In this document: positions 25,570 through 32,845 of the stretch, piece by piece
Position numbering within the stretch: the stretch's first letter is position 1
How the letters are laid out: each line of letters opens with the position of its first letter
NCBI GenBank assembly: GCA_013299115.1
Contig: JAAFKA010000030.1
Location: 1-54,070 of the forward strand
Source of the DNA: Cytophagales bacterium
Lineage (GTDB): Bacteria; Bacteroidota; Bacteroidia; Cytophagales; Thermoflexibacteraceae
Length of the DNA stretch: 54,070 nucleotides
Direction: 5' to 3'
Notes under the pieces: generated by a model
Databases searched by the model: none
What the model was told of the DNA's origin: nothing
What the model saw: the letters and a program-made list of their open reading frames with translations, nothing else
Position numbers and translations under genes: made by a program

Positions 25570-26640
25570 ATGAAAAACTACCAAAAAATTGTTATCAAAA
25601 TAGGTTCTAATGTCTTGACCCAAGCCAATGGTTTGTTAGATTTTAGCCGAATGGCACACCTCACAGGGCAGTTGGCAGCTTTGCGAAAAGAAGGCATAGA
25701 AATTATTTTAGTTTCTTCGGGGGCAGTAGCCTCTGGGCGTGGGGCAGTGCAGTTGCCCGAAAAAACAGATGCCGTTGCTCGCCGCCAAATATGGGCAGCC
25801 GTTGGGCAGGTAAAGCTCATGCAAAGTTACAACGAATTGTTTGCTTTTCACCAAACTGTTTGCTCGCAGGTTTTAGTTACCAAAGAAGATTTTAGAGATA
25901 GATTGCACTATATCAACATCAAAAATTGCTTTGCAGCCCTGTTGCAACACGATATTTTGCCAATCGTCAATGAAAATGACGTAGTTTCTGTTACTGAATT
26001 GATGTTTACGGACAATGATGAATTGGCGGGTTTGATAGCTGCAATGGTCGATGCCGATGCCCTGTTTATCTTGACCAACGTAGATGGAATTTACAACGGC
26101 AACCCTACATTGCCCACCTCAAAAGTCATTACAGAAATAGACAGCCACACCGATTTGAGCAAGTACATCAGCACCCAAAAATCCGATTTTGGGCGTGGGG
26201 GTATGCTCACGAAAGCAAACATAGCCCGAAAAGTGGCAAAATTAGGAATTGCGGTGCATTTGGCAAACGGCAAAAAAGATGATGTGTTGCTTGCCTTAGC
26301 CAATGGAACAGGAGAAGGAACTTTTTTCAAGCCCCAACGCAAGGCAGACAACATAAAAAAATGGATTGCCTATGCTGATGGTGCAGCCAAAGGCATGGTG
26401 TATATAAACGAAGGGGCAAAAGAGGCTTTGCTTGCCTCCAAAGCACATAGTTTGTTGCCCGTTGGCATCACTAAAATAGAAGGGACATTTGAAAAAGGTG
26501 AAATTATACGCATTGCCGACCAAGAGGGGCAACTCATTGGCTTGGGTGTAGCCCAATACCACGCCGAAAAAGCACAAGAAAGAATAGGCAAACAAAAGCA
26601 AAAACCACTGGTGCATTATGACTATTTGTTTGTGTTTTAA
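25570..26640 (+). CDS. proB: glutamate 5-kinase
   Basis: Phosphorylates glutamate to glutamyl 5-phosphate, the first step of proline synthesis. KIVIKIGSNVLTQ, VSSGAVASGRGA, NENDVVS and the G(T/G)GGM-type motif FGRGGMLTKANIA identify the amino-acid kinase domain (residues 1-255). A C-terminal PUA domain follows (GMVYINEGAKEAL...GEIIRIAD). I start at the ATG at 25570 (MKNYQKIVIK); the TTG eight codons upstream gives an unusual extension. TATATTTG at 25528-25535 is a plausible -7 element. proA is not adjacent. Confidence 0.95.
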   Translation: MKNYQKIVIKIGSNVLTQANGLLDFSRMAHLTGQLAALRKEGIEIILVSSGAVASGRGAVQLPEKTDAVARRQIWAAVGQVKLMQSYNELFAFHQTVCSQVLVTKEDFRDRLHYINIKNCFAALLQHDILPIVNENDVVSVTELMFTDNDELAGLIAAMVDADALFILTNVDGIYNGNPTLPTSKVITEIDSHTDLSKYISTQKSDFGRGGMLTKANIARKVAKLGIAVHLANGKKDDVLLALANGTGEGTFFKPQRKADNIKKWIAYADGAAKGMVYINEGAKEALLASKAHSLLPVGITKIEGTFEKGEIIRIADQEGQLIGLGVAQYHAEKAQERIGKQKQKPLVHYDYLFVF

Positions 26641-26651
26641 CTGTTTTTTCG

Positions 26652-26725
26652 CCTCGGCAGTGGCTTTTTTGCCCTGCCGATGGTTTTTTGACGCAAACCA
26701 GCAGGGTTTGCAACCACTGCCGAGG
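26652..26725. repeat. RAYT-linked cruciform repeat, copy A
   Basis: Outer arms CCTCGGCAGTGG and CCACTGCCGAGG enclose inner arms around GCCCTGCCGATGG/CCAGCAGGG: two nested stems that can form a cruciform. It lies directly after the proB stop, downstream of the RAYT gene end. The inner arm is slightly decayed compared with copies B and C. Confidence 0.8.
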
Positions 26726-26739
26726 TAAGACTTTTTCCG

Positions 26740-26815
26740 CCTCGGCAGTGGCTTTTCGCCCTGCCGATAGTTTTTTGACACAAACCATCGGCAGGGTTTG
26801 CAACCACTGCCGAGG
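26740..26815. repeat. RAYT-linked cruciform repeat, copy B
   Basis: Same structure as copy A: CCTCGGCAGTGG ... CCACTGCCGAGG with inner arms CCCTGCCGATAG and ACCATCGGCAGGG. It ends 18 bases from the RAYT stop codon. Confidence 0.8.
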
Positions 26816-26833
26816 TAAAACAAAACAAAAAAA

Positions 26834-27475
26834 TTAATCAAACTCAATGATATATTTCTCTATTTTTTTCTCATCATTTTCTTTTCTGTGAAACTCCTTG
26901 TAATCTGCGGGGCTACCAAACCAATCTATTACAGCTTTTCTTTCTAATTTTGTGGGGCTTTGCGATAAATGACTGTGGTAAGACGAATAAGGATAGTCTG
27001 TAAAATCATTTGTAAAACCGTGTTTCTGTGGATTGCGGTGAATGTATTGCACTAATTGTGAAAAATAAGCATCATTGTCCACCAACAACCTTTCAAAAGG
27101 TTCTTCAAATAAACCTCCTGTACGTTTGGGATTAAAAGACCTGTTAAAACCTTGTGCGTAGGCATTAAAAAAATGAGCAAATTGCATATTTGGATTGACT
27201 ATTTCTTTACTTTTTGCGGTCAGTTGGTCGGGGCGAAGGTCTGGATACAAAGCTGCATAAGTCGGCAAATCCTCTTTTACTCTTACCAACAAATGAAAAT
27301 GATTTGCTAACAAACAATACGCATACGTTTCTACCACACACAAACAATGCTTTGCATATAATTGCAAAAAATATTCGTAATTGTCTTTATTCCTAAAAAT
27401 ATTAGTCTTATCAATTCCACGATTATAGATATGATAAAATCTCCCTGCTTCTAAGGGAATGTAAGGATTTGCCAT
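26834..27475 (-). CDS. REP-associated tyrosine transposase (RAYT, Y1/HUH family)
   Basis: A 213-residue single-domain Y1 transposase. The N-terminus GRFYHIYNRGIDKTNIFRN and the HUH motif NHFHLLVRV (about residue 58) are diagnostic for RAYTs; the expected nucleophile Tyr lies around LVQYIHRNPQKHGF. RAYTs cut and join single-stranded REP DNA and are thought to spread REP elements in the genome. The gene is flanked by cruciform repeats on both sides (two downstream, one and a half upstream), which are very likely its own substrates. It carries no partner gene. The genome should hold further copies of these repeats. Confidence 0.88.
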   Translation of the reverse strand: MANPYIPLEAGRFYHIYNRGIDKTNIFRNKDNYEYFLQLYAKHCLCVVETYAYCLLANHFHLLVRVKEDLPTYAALYPDLRPDQLTAKSKEIVNPNMQFAHFFNAYAQGFNRSFNPKRTGGLFEEPFERLLVDNDAYFSQLVQYIHRNPQKHGFTNDFTDYPYSSYHSHLSQSPTKLERKAVIDWFGSPADYKEFHRKENDEKKIEKYIIEFD

Positions 27476-27538
27476 AGCTTTTTTCGCAAATATAAAACAT
27501 TTTTCATTCTAAAAACTCTTTTTAAAAACCTCTTTTCA

Positions 27539-27638
27539 CCTCGGCAGTGGCTTTTTCAGCCCTGCCGATGGTTTACGTCAAAAAACCATCGGCAGGGCAA
27601 AAAAGCCACTGCCGAGGTGGGGAAGAACTGCCGAGGTG
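27539..27638. repeat. RAYT-linked cruciform repeat, copy C plus half unit
   Basis: CCTCGGCAGTGG ... CCACTGCCGAGG (27539-27617) with perfect inner arms CCCTGCCGATGGTTT/AAACCATCGGCAGGG. A lone half end CTGCCGAGGTG follows at 27628-27638. It lies 60 bases upstream of the RAYT start. The remaining bases to 27787 hold no gene. Confidence 0.8.
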
Positions 27639-27787
27639 AAAAAACAAAAAGCTCCCCTTCTTCGTTAGAGGCTTTTAAAAGGATAAAGGGCAACATTACT
27701 GAGAAATAGCTAAACGAAAACCAAGAATTACGAATAACTAATTTCAAGATAAATTACACTCCTAAATAGTTAATTCACAATAACTTA

Positions 27788-29740
27788 TTAGTTTTTTATA
27801 CACCTACAAAATCCAAATAAATTTTTTGGATAATTTGAAAAATGCACACTATTATCCAAGAGTACTCCCTTTTTTCGCCAATAGATTGCATATGCTCTAT
27901 CCTTTTCATTAGCATAGGTAGTACTTGACCAAAACATAGTTCTCACATTACGAAATTCTTCAGCATTCAAATCAGGTATATTTAGTGATTTACTACCAAC
28001 CATGTTTATATAAGTAGAATTAGTAGCAGGGACATCATATGAACCGAATATTTTTTGATAGGTTGTTTCCTCTCCAGAATACGCAATTTTACCAAATGGA
28101 AGTAAAAGACTAATTAATTCCCTATCATTAGCTAAACGCCAACCACGAGGACATATTTTTTGAGCAGTTTCCCAAGTATACAAGTAACCATACTTTAATA
28201 CTTTACGAAGGTCATTATTTGATGATAAAGAACCACTACTTGTTAGGTCGTTATTTGATGATAAACAACCATTACTTGTTTTGTAGTTTATGTTCTCTGC
28301 CATCCATACTTGTTCTCCAATTTTAATAACTTTGTACCTATTATTATCACGTAAGTCATAAAAATATCCCTCTTCATTATTTTGCCAAACAATGTCTGGT
28401 ACATTTATAATTTCTCTTCGTAAAATCATTGTTCCCTTATCGTCTCCATTGGCAGACCATACCCCTGCTAAGGTTTGTAAGTTGTTATCATAAAAAAGAT
28501 TATAACTTTTGATATACCAATACGAATTGGCTTTTAACTTCTTCTCAACTACTTTTTTTTCTGTTATATTTATACCTGTTGGAGTAGCTGTTCCTTCTAA
28601 ACTGATGATGCCATATTCTCCTTCTAAATTTATTTCTATTTTAGAAGAACCAGAGAGTTTTGCATTCTTATCTTGTGTGAGTGTAACCGAAAAAGTATAT
28701 TCAGAAGCTAAACCTCCTGGTTCTTGCTTTAAAATGCCTATCCAACGCCCCTCAAAATTGGGAATTTTTGGTGCCATTGTAATCTGGTTAGTTTTTTCAA
28801 TTAAATTTTTATCCGAAATATTATCTTGCTTTTTTGTTTCGGCTAAAGCCAAAACTACAGGTTTTTTAAAATAAAATCTTGCATTTTTTTGCCCATTACT
28901 TACCCAACCTTCTTGATTAGCAATGGTAGGGAGATAAGTATTTACCTCAAAAAACAAATCGAAGATAGACATTTGTGCATGAATTTCCAGCATTTTCAAA
29001 AAACTGGTAACATAAGGGCTGTTTTTGTCGCCAGCTTTTCCATCAGAGGCTTTGGTATTAGGGGCAGCAGCAAAGGAAATAAACGTACCGACAGGCAAAT
29101 CTTTAAAAGGGCTTTCTGTTTTGGTTTTGGGTATATTGGGTGTACTTAGTCCTTCATTTTCGTCTATGGTTGCCAAATCTTTGAACCAAGATTTGGTAAA
29201 AGGATTGTTTCGACAGGCATCTATCATCACAATTTGTGCGTGAGCAGCCACCAAATTATTCAATAATTGGGTATTGCTATAGGTGCGAAAAGGAATATCT
29301 GCCTCGCCACCAATGACTGCCCCAATAGGCACAAAATAATTTTCACCATTGACCTGTACGCCATGCCCTGAATAGTAAAACAAGGCTGTTACGTGCTTGT
29401 TGGCAGCTTTGAGAGTTTTTATTTTGGCTGTAAAGTCTGCAACGGCAGTAGTCATGGCTTGATAATCCAAATTTGTTTTGAGTGTAGTTTCAAAACCATA
29501 TTTTTGCAAAGCCGTAGCTATATCCGTTGCATCATTCACAGGATTATTGAGTTTGCCCTCTCCTGCATACGCCGCATTGCCTATGAGCAAAGCCACCCTT
29601 GCCTCTTGTGGAGTTTGTGCGTGGGTAGTTGCTACCAAAAAAAGAAATAATGCAATTTGTAGCATAGCTTTTAGGCTGTGTTTTGCTACCAAAAGGCACA
29701 GACTAAAGTCTATGCTACAGTTTTTTAGTAAGTTTTTCAT
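27788..29740 (-). CDS. secreted caspase-family protease with C-terminal FISUMP domain
   Basis: An exported protein with a peptidase C14 (metacaspase-like) domain. The N-terminal strand VALLIGNAAY, the catalytic His in YYSGHGVQ and the catalytic Cys in IDACRNNPF are all present. A beta-rich middle follows, then a C-terminal FISUMP domain (YKVIKIGEQVWMAENINY, LYTWETAQKICPRGWRLAND). The natural start is the ATG at 29740: MKNLLKN continues to the hydrophobic IALFLFLVATTHAQ once the 21 residues encoded by an inserted palindrome (29658-29719) are ignored. With the insertion in frame, export may be weakened. The frame is open further upstream (to 29878) but there it reads through another REP pair. 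The role of such caspases in Bacteroidota is unsettled. Confidence 0.82.
   Translation of the reverse strand: MKNLLKNCSIDFSLCLLVAKHSLKAMLQIALFLFLVATTHAQTPQEARVALLIGNAAYAGEGKLNNPVNDATDIATALQKYGFETTLKTNLDYQAMTTAVADFTAKIKTLKAANKHVTALFYYSGHGVQVNGENYFVPIGAVIGGEADIPFRTYSNTQLLNNLVAAHAQIVMIDACRNNPFTKSWFKDLATIDENEGLSTPNIPKTKTESPFKDLPVGTFISFAAAPNTKASDGKAGDKNSPYVTSFLKMLEIHAQMSIFDLFFEVNTYLPTIANQEGWVSNGQKNARFYFKKPVVLALAETKKQDNISDKNLIEKTNQITMAPKIPNFEGRWIGILKQEPGGLASEYTFSVTLTQDKNAKLSGSSKIEINLEGEYGIISLEGTATPTGINITEKKVVEKKLKANSYWYIKSYNLFYDNNLQTLAGVWSANGDDKGTMILRREIINVPDIVWQNNEEGYFYDLRDNNRYKVIKIGEQVWMAENINYKTSNGCLSSNNDLTSSGSLSSNNDLRKVLKYGYLYTWETAQKICPRGWRLANDRELISLLLPFGKIAYSGEETTYQKIFGSYDVPATNSTYINMVGSKSLNIPDLNAEEFRNVRTMFWSSTTYANEKDRAYAIYWRKKGVLLDNSVHFSNYPKNLFGFCRCIKN
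29658..29719. repeat. inverted REP pair inserted in caspase signal-peptide region
   Basis: A 62-base element with ends TGTAGCATAG and CTATGCTACA. Each half is a REP-like unit (TGTAGCATAG plus CTTTTAG or ACTTTAG palindrome plus CTGTG). With one adjacent base it adds 21 codons exactly between MKNLLKN and IALFLFLV of the secreted caspase. Confidence 0.75.
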
Positions 29741-29774
29741 TGGTTTAGGGGTGTTTTCAAATTGATTATTGTTA

Positions 29775-29855
29775 TGTAGTGTGGACTTCAGTCCACACAA
29801 AACACAAAGAGGTTTACTACAATGAGCAAATGTGTGGGCTGAAGCCCACACTACA
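29775..29855. repeat. inverted pair of GTAG-tailed REPs
   Basis: TGTAG plus TGTGGACTTCAGTCCACA (29775-29798) on the plus strand, and TGTAG plus TGTGGGCTTCAGCCCACA (29832-29855) on the minus strand, 33 bases apart. This is a BIME-like arrangement between two divergent genes. Confidence 0.75.
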
Positions 29856-29964
29856 CAATGACGAAAGTTTTTTTGCAATTCAACTTTCTTTGCTTATTTT
29901 TACAAAAATACTTGTTTTTATGAAATCAAAGGCAATTTATGGTTTGTTTTTGCTGAATTTTGTT

Positions 29965-30077
29965 GTAGGTGCGGACTTCAGTCCGCAAAGAAAAAATCAT
30001 GTAGCTGCGGACTTCAGTCCCCAGAAAAAAACTACTACGGATTAAAAAATTACTACGGACTAAAGTCCGTAGCTACA
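29965..30077. repeat. REP array inserted in a signal-peptide coding region
   Basis: Three GTAG-tailed units: 29964-29987 and 30000-30023 on plus (TGCGGACTTCAGTCCGCA type) and 30054-30077 on minus (TACGGACTTTAGTCCGTA). Removing exactly 29965-30077 (starts GTAG, ends CTACA) joins the ATG at 29920 in frame to the gene at 30078 and restores a normal signal peptide. The insertion is 113 bases, so it breaks the frame. Confidence 0.75.
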
Positions 30078-30947
30078 GTGGCTACGGTTCTGTTGCTGTT
30101 TTTTTCTCTGTCTTTGCAAGCCCAGATACCAACAGATGCTTTTACAGAAACGGACAAGGCTTTTTTTGAGACCCAAAAAGCAAGTATTGAAAAATGGTTA
30201 GGCAATATAGGTTTGGGTAATGACAAAATAACAGAAATAAAGCTGCAAACTACGCCAAATTTTGTTGTTTTGCGGTTGAGAGTGGCAAATGCAGAAACTT
30301 GGTTGAGTATCAGACAATCTTATGCAGACTCTAACCAAAACAGACGAATAGAGGAGGAAATTTTTGATAAATTGGTTGCTTGGTGTGAGGTCAATCCCAA
30401 ACAAGCCCAAGTGGTGATAACAGATGTAACAAATTACGAAGTGAAAGGTGGAATAGATTTGAAACTAAATAAATTTGTAGTAGAAGAAAGCAACAAGCCC
30501 AGAGGTTATCGTTTAGAAGTATTTAAGTTGCCAAAATACAAGGTAATTCCCAATCCTTCAAGCACAGCTTTTGACGAATTTGAAGGCACACGCAAAAAAA
30601 TTATTGTAGCTTTGCAAAAATTTTATCAGGACAAAGAAAACGTAAAGTTTCAGGTGCTTTTGGATTTAGACAATAAAATTTATATCAGAGTTACCAATCT
30701 GAAAAAAGAAATTATTTATGATAAGTTGTTTGGAGATTTCGAGCAAATTTTAATCAGCGTAGATTTGTTGAAAGCAGGGAAATACATCACAATTGTATGT
30801 GGTGTAGATGGCAAACACAGCAGCAATTTTTTCACTGCCCCACGCACTTTGACAGGTTACAAAGACATGGGTAGCAACGGCTATCAAGCTTACATAAACG
30901 AATATGCCCAAAAAATTACGACTTATTTGGCAAAAAATATGAGGTAA
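30078..30947 (+). CDS. exported hypothetical protein, start disrupted by REP array
   Basis: A 289-residue frame from a GTG directly behind a REP array. The first residues (ATVLLLFFSLSLQAQ) are the second half of a signal peptide that lacks its basic start. The first half, MKSKAIYGLFLLNFV, is encoded at 29920-29964; the 113-base REP array between them causes a frameshift. So the original gene was 29920-30947, and the present one must use the GTG or is silent. The mature part has no family I recognise: a C-terminal region (YQDKENVKFQVLLDLDNKIY) looks beta-rich. It is divergent from the caspase gene and followed by more REP hairpins. Confidence 0.65.
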   Translation: MATVLLLFFSLSLQAQIPTDAFTETDKAFFETQKASIEKWLGNIGLGNDKITEIKLQTTPNFVVLRLRVANAETWLSIRQSYADSNQNRRIEEEIFDKLVAWCEVNPKQAQVVITDVTNYEVKGGIDLKLNKFVVEESNKPRGYRLEVFKLPKYKVIPNPSSTAFDEFEGTRKKIIVALQKFYQDKENVKFQVLLDLDNKIYIRVTNLKKEIIYDKLFGDFEQILISVDLLKAGKYITIVCGVDGKHSSNFFTAPRTLTGYKDMGSNGYQAYINEYAQKITTYLAKNMR

Positions 30948-30952
30948 CGTAT

Positions 30953-30993
30953 ATTTGGCTTTAGCCGAATGGTAGTTTTGCCTTTAGGCAAAC
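30953..30993. repeat. two REP-like hairpins behind the hypothetical gene
   Basis: ATTTGGCTTTAGCCGAAT (30953-30970) and GTAG plus TTTTGCCTTTAGGCAAA (30972-30992). Both have the CTTTAG apex of the dispersed family, and the second has the GTAG tail. Confidence 0.65.
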
Positions 30994-31010
30994 CTTCTAA
31001 ACAGAAAACT

Positions 31011-31190
31011 ATGAAAGAAAAAGTCCTCAAAAATTTCTACCTATTAAACAGCATTTTTGTATTGTTGTTGCTTGCCAATGTAGTTTTAAATGAAAATTAC
31101 CTACTTTTGCCCTTGACTTTATTTAGTTGTTTGTATGCTTTTATGCTTATAAAGTTGCTTCTGTATGTGAATACATTTAGGATAAAATGA
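31011..31190 (+). CDS. small two-helix membrane protein
   Basis: A 59-residue protein from the ATG at 31011 (MKEKVLKNFY), almost entirely two hydrophobic membrane segments (about 9-27 and 32-52). The frame is open upstream to 30969, but that part reads through a REP hairpin. Its stop overlaps the ATG of the SGNH hydrolase gene (ATGA), so the two are translationally coupled. No family is recognised. Confidence 0.55.
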   Translation: MKEKVLKNFYLLNSIFVLLLLANVVLNENYLLLPLTLFSCLYAFMLIKLLLYVNTFRIK

Positions 31191-32692
31191 ACAATAGACT
31201 TCTTGCGAAAGTCCAAAAATACTTATCAGACACCCTTGAGGTGTCTGATAAATGGAGTTTTAAAGACTTTCTCAAGAAGTCTAATGATTTTTTTGTACGT
31301 TGGCAATGGTCGCAGACCTTGACAATCGTACAAAAAAGAGTAGTACGATTGTCAAGGTCTGCGACCATTGCCAACGTAAAGGTAGTACGATTGTCAAGGT
31401 CTTCGACCATTGCCAACGTACAAATTGCCAACGTACAAATTATATTTTTAGGCTATTTGCTCTTTTTCCTATTCCTTTTTTGCACTTTCCCCTGCCTTGC
31501 CCAAAAAAGCAAAAAAACATTGCAGCCAGCACCCACTACACAAGCAGCAAAAAAACAGACAAAGAAAGCAGAAATTGTAGCTATTCCTTTGGTGGATTAC
31601 AACCAAAACAAAATCCAATTTGTAGGACAACTTGCTCATTTTAAGCAAGTTATAAAAGCCTTGCAAAAGAAAAAAAGGCGTACTGTTACTATTTTGCATC
31701 TTGGCGACTCGCATATTCAATCCGATTTTTTTTCGGGCAAGTTGCGGAGTGAACTCCAGCACCACTACGGCAATGCAGGCAGAGGATTGGTTTTTCCGTA
31801 CAAAGAAGCAGGGAGTAGCCAGCCCGAAAACTATTTTTTCAGTGCCACAGGAGGTTGGGAGGGCAAAAGCAGTGTGAAACGAAATTTGTTTAGTCGTTGG
31901 GGAATCAGTGGCTATACACTGCGAACTACCAACAGCCAAGCTACTTTGCAGTTTAAGGTTTTGCCTCGCCACCCTTTGCAAATTACCCAACTTAAATTAC
32001 TATTTCCTACGCAGGACAGCACACAATTTGAAGTCAAATTGCAAGCCAACCAAAAAACAATAAAACCGAAAAAGAAAGAAAAAACTTACTTGATTTACCA
32101 ATTTAAAAAACCTCAACAGGAATTTGCATTTTCTTTTGCTCAAAAGAAAGACCAACAAACCAATTTTGTTTTGCAAGGTTTGATAATAGAAAACAACCAA
32201 CAGGGAATAGTCTATCACTCGGCAGGCGTAAACGGAGCTACGATAGAAACTTTTTTGCGTTGTGCAGATTTTCAGCAGCAAGTAGCTGATTTACAGCCAG
32301 ATTTGATAATTATTTCTTTGGGTACAAATGATGCCTTAGTACCAAATTTTCAGCCCGACTTGTTTAAGGTAAATTGCAAGTTGCTTATTCAGCAGTTGAG
32401 AATAGCAGCCCCCGCAGCCAGTTTGTTGTTTACTTCCCCCAGCGTATCGTGGAACTTGGACAAAAAACCTAACAAAAACTTAACTATTTTAGCTGAAACC
32501 TTACAAGCTGTTGCAGCCAATTCAAAAGCCTCTTTTTGGGATTTTTATGGTCTATCGGGCAAAACAGCCAATGCTGCCCAGTGGCAAGCTGCCTATTTGC
32601 TCAAAAACGACTACATTCACCTCACCAGCAAGGGTTATAAATTGCAAGCCGATTTGTTGTATGCAGCCTTGCAAAAGGTAATTGAGAAATGA
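31187..32692 (+). CDS. exported SGNH/GDSL-family hydrolase with repeat-filled N-terminus
   Basis: A 501-residue frame whose catalytic domain has ILHLGDSHIQSDFF (block I, nucleophile Ser), ISLGTNDA (Asn block) and NDYIHLTSKGY (Asp/His block), typical of SGNH esterases that remove acetyl or acyl groups from polysaccharides or peptidoglycan. The signal peptide core IIFLGYLLFFLFLFC lies only at residues 85-100. The first 84 codons are made of two palindromic insertions (31196-31282 and 31297-31436), both read through in frame. Without them the protein would start MNNDFF and then run into the signal peptide. The gene is coupled to the small membrane protein upstream by an ATGA overlap. Confidence 0.8.
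   Translation: MNNRLLAKVQKYLSDTLEVSDKWSFKDFLKKSNDFFVRWQWSQTLTIVQKRVVRLSRSATIANVKVVRLSRSSTIANVQIANVQIIFLGYLLFFLFLFCTFPCLAQKSKKTLQPAPTTQAAKKQTKKAEIVAIPLVDYNQNKIQFVGQLAHFKQVIKALQKKKRRTVTILHLGDSHIQSDFFSGKLRSELQHHYGNAGRGLVFPYKEAGSSQPENYFFSATGGWEGKSSVKRNLFSRWGISGYTLRTTNSQATLQFKVLPRHPLQITQLKLLFPTQDSTQFEVKLQANQKTIKPKKKEKTYLIYQFKKPQQEFAFSFAQKKDQQTNFVLQGLIIENNQQGIVYHSAGVNGATIETFLRCADFQQQVADLQPDLIIISLGTNDALVPNFQPDLFKVNCKLLIQQLRIAAPAASLLFTSPSVSWNLDKKPNKNLTILAETLQAVAANSKASFWDFYGLSGKTANAAQWQAAYLLKNDYIHLTSKGYKLQADLLYAALQKVIEK
31196..31282. mobile_element. MITE with AGACTTCTTG ends, inserted after codon 3
   Basis: An 87-base element with 18-base ends, AGACTTCTTGCGAAAGTC and GACTTTCTCAAGAAGTCT (one mismatch). 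AAT duplicated on both sides (31193-31195, 31283-31285), and an internal hairpin TTATCAGACACC-CTTGA-GGTGTCTGATAA. Element plus duplication is 90 bases, so the host frame is kept. Confidence 0.7.
31297..31436. repeat. long inverted repeat with extra partial copies
   Basis: The arms 31297-31331 and 31343-31377 are exact reverse complements of 35 bases (beginning ACGTTGGCAATGGTCG) around an 11-base loop. A third, nearly identical arm follows at 31385-31421, then two partial units TTGCCAACGTACAAA. The whole is read in frame as RLSRSATIANV and RLSRSSTIANV. Confidence 0.85.
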
Positions 32693-32740
32693 GTGTTTCT
32701 AATTGATTTTCAAGGATTTACAAAAATAGGAACTTACTTT

Positions 32741-32778
32741 TGAAAAATGACATCTTTCAAAAATTATTCATAAACTCT
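32741..32778. repeat. half copy of the AGAGTTTAT MITE
   Basis: GAAAAATGACATCTTTCAAAA followed by AATTATTCATAAACTCT (32762-32778) matches the right half of the element at 50533-50623, including its internal arm. It lies between the SGNH gene and the ubiE promoter. Confidence 0.7.
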
Positions 32779-32807
32779 AAAATTCAAAAAACTATTATTT
32801 CCTACAC

Positions 32808-32835
32808 TTGGTTTACAATTTATTTCATATCTTTG
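32808..32835 (+). promoter_or_regulatory. probable ubiE/menG promoter
   Basis: TTG (32808-32810) and TATCTTTG (32828-32835) with a 17-base spacer: a good TAnnTTTG -7 box with a slightly short spacer, 10 bases before the start codon. The gap implies a very short leader. Confidence 0.45.
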
Positions 32836-32845
32836 CAGCAAAACC

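Noticed and set aside
26296-26847. 183-codon minus-strand frame opposite the end of proB
   Set aside because: It reads the RAYT cruciform repeats and the antisense of proB; no start region or family pattern.
29393-29765. Plus-strand frames opposite the caspase N-terminus
   Set aside because: Antisense of a well-supported catalytic domain and of a REP pair.
26652-30077. CRISPR array
   Set aside because: Repeats are palindromic and irregularly spaced, without unique spacers of constant length; no cas genes.
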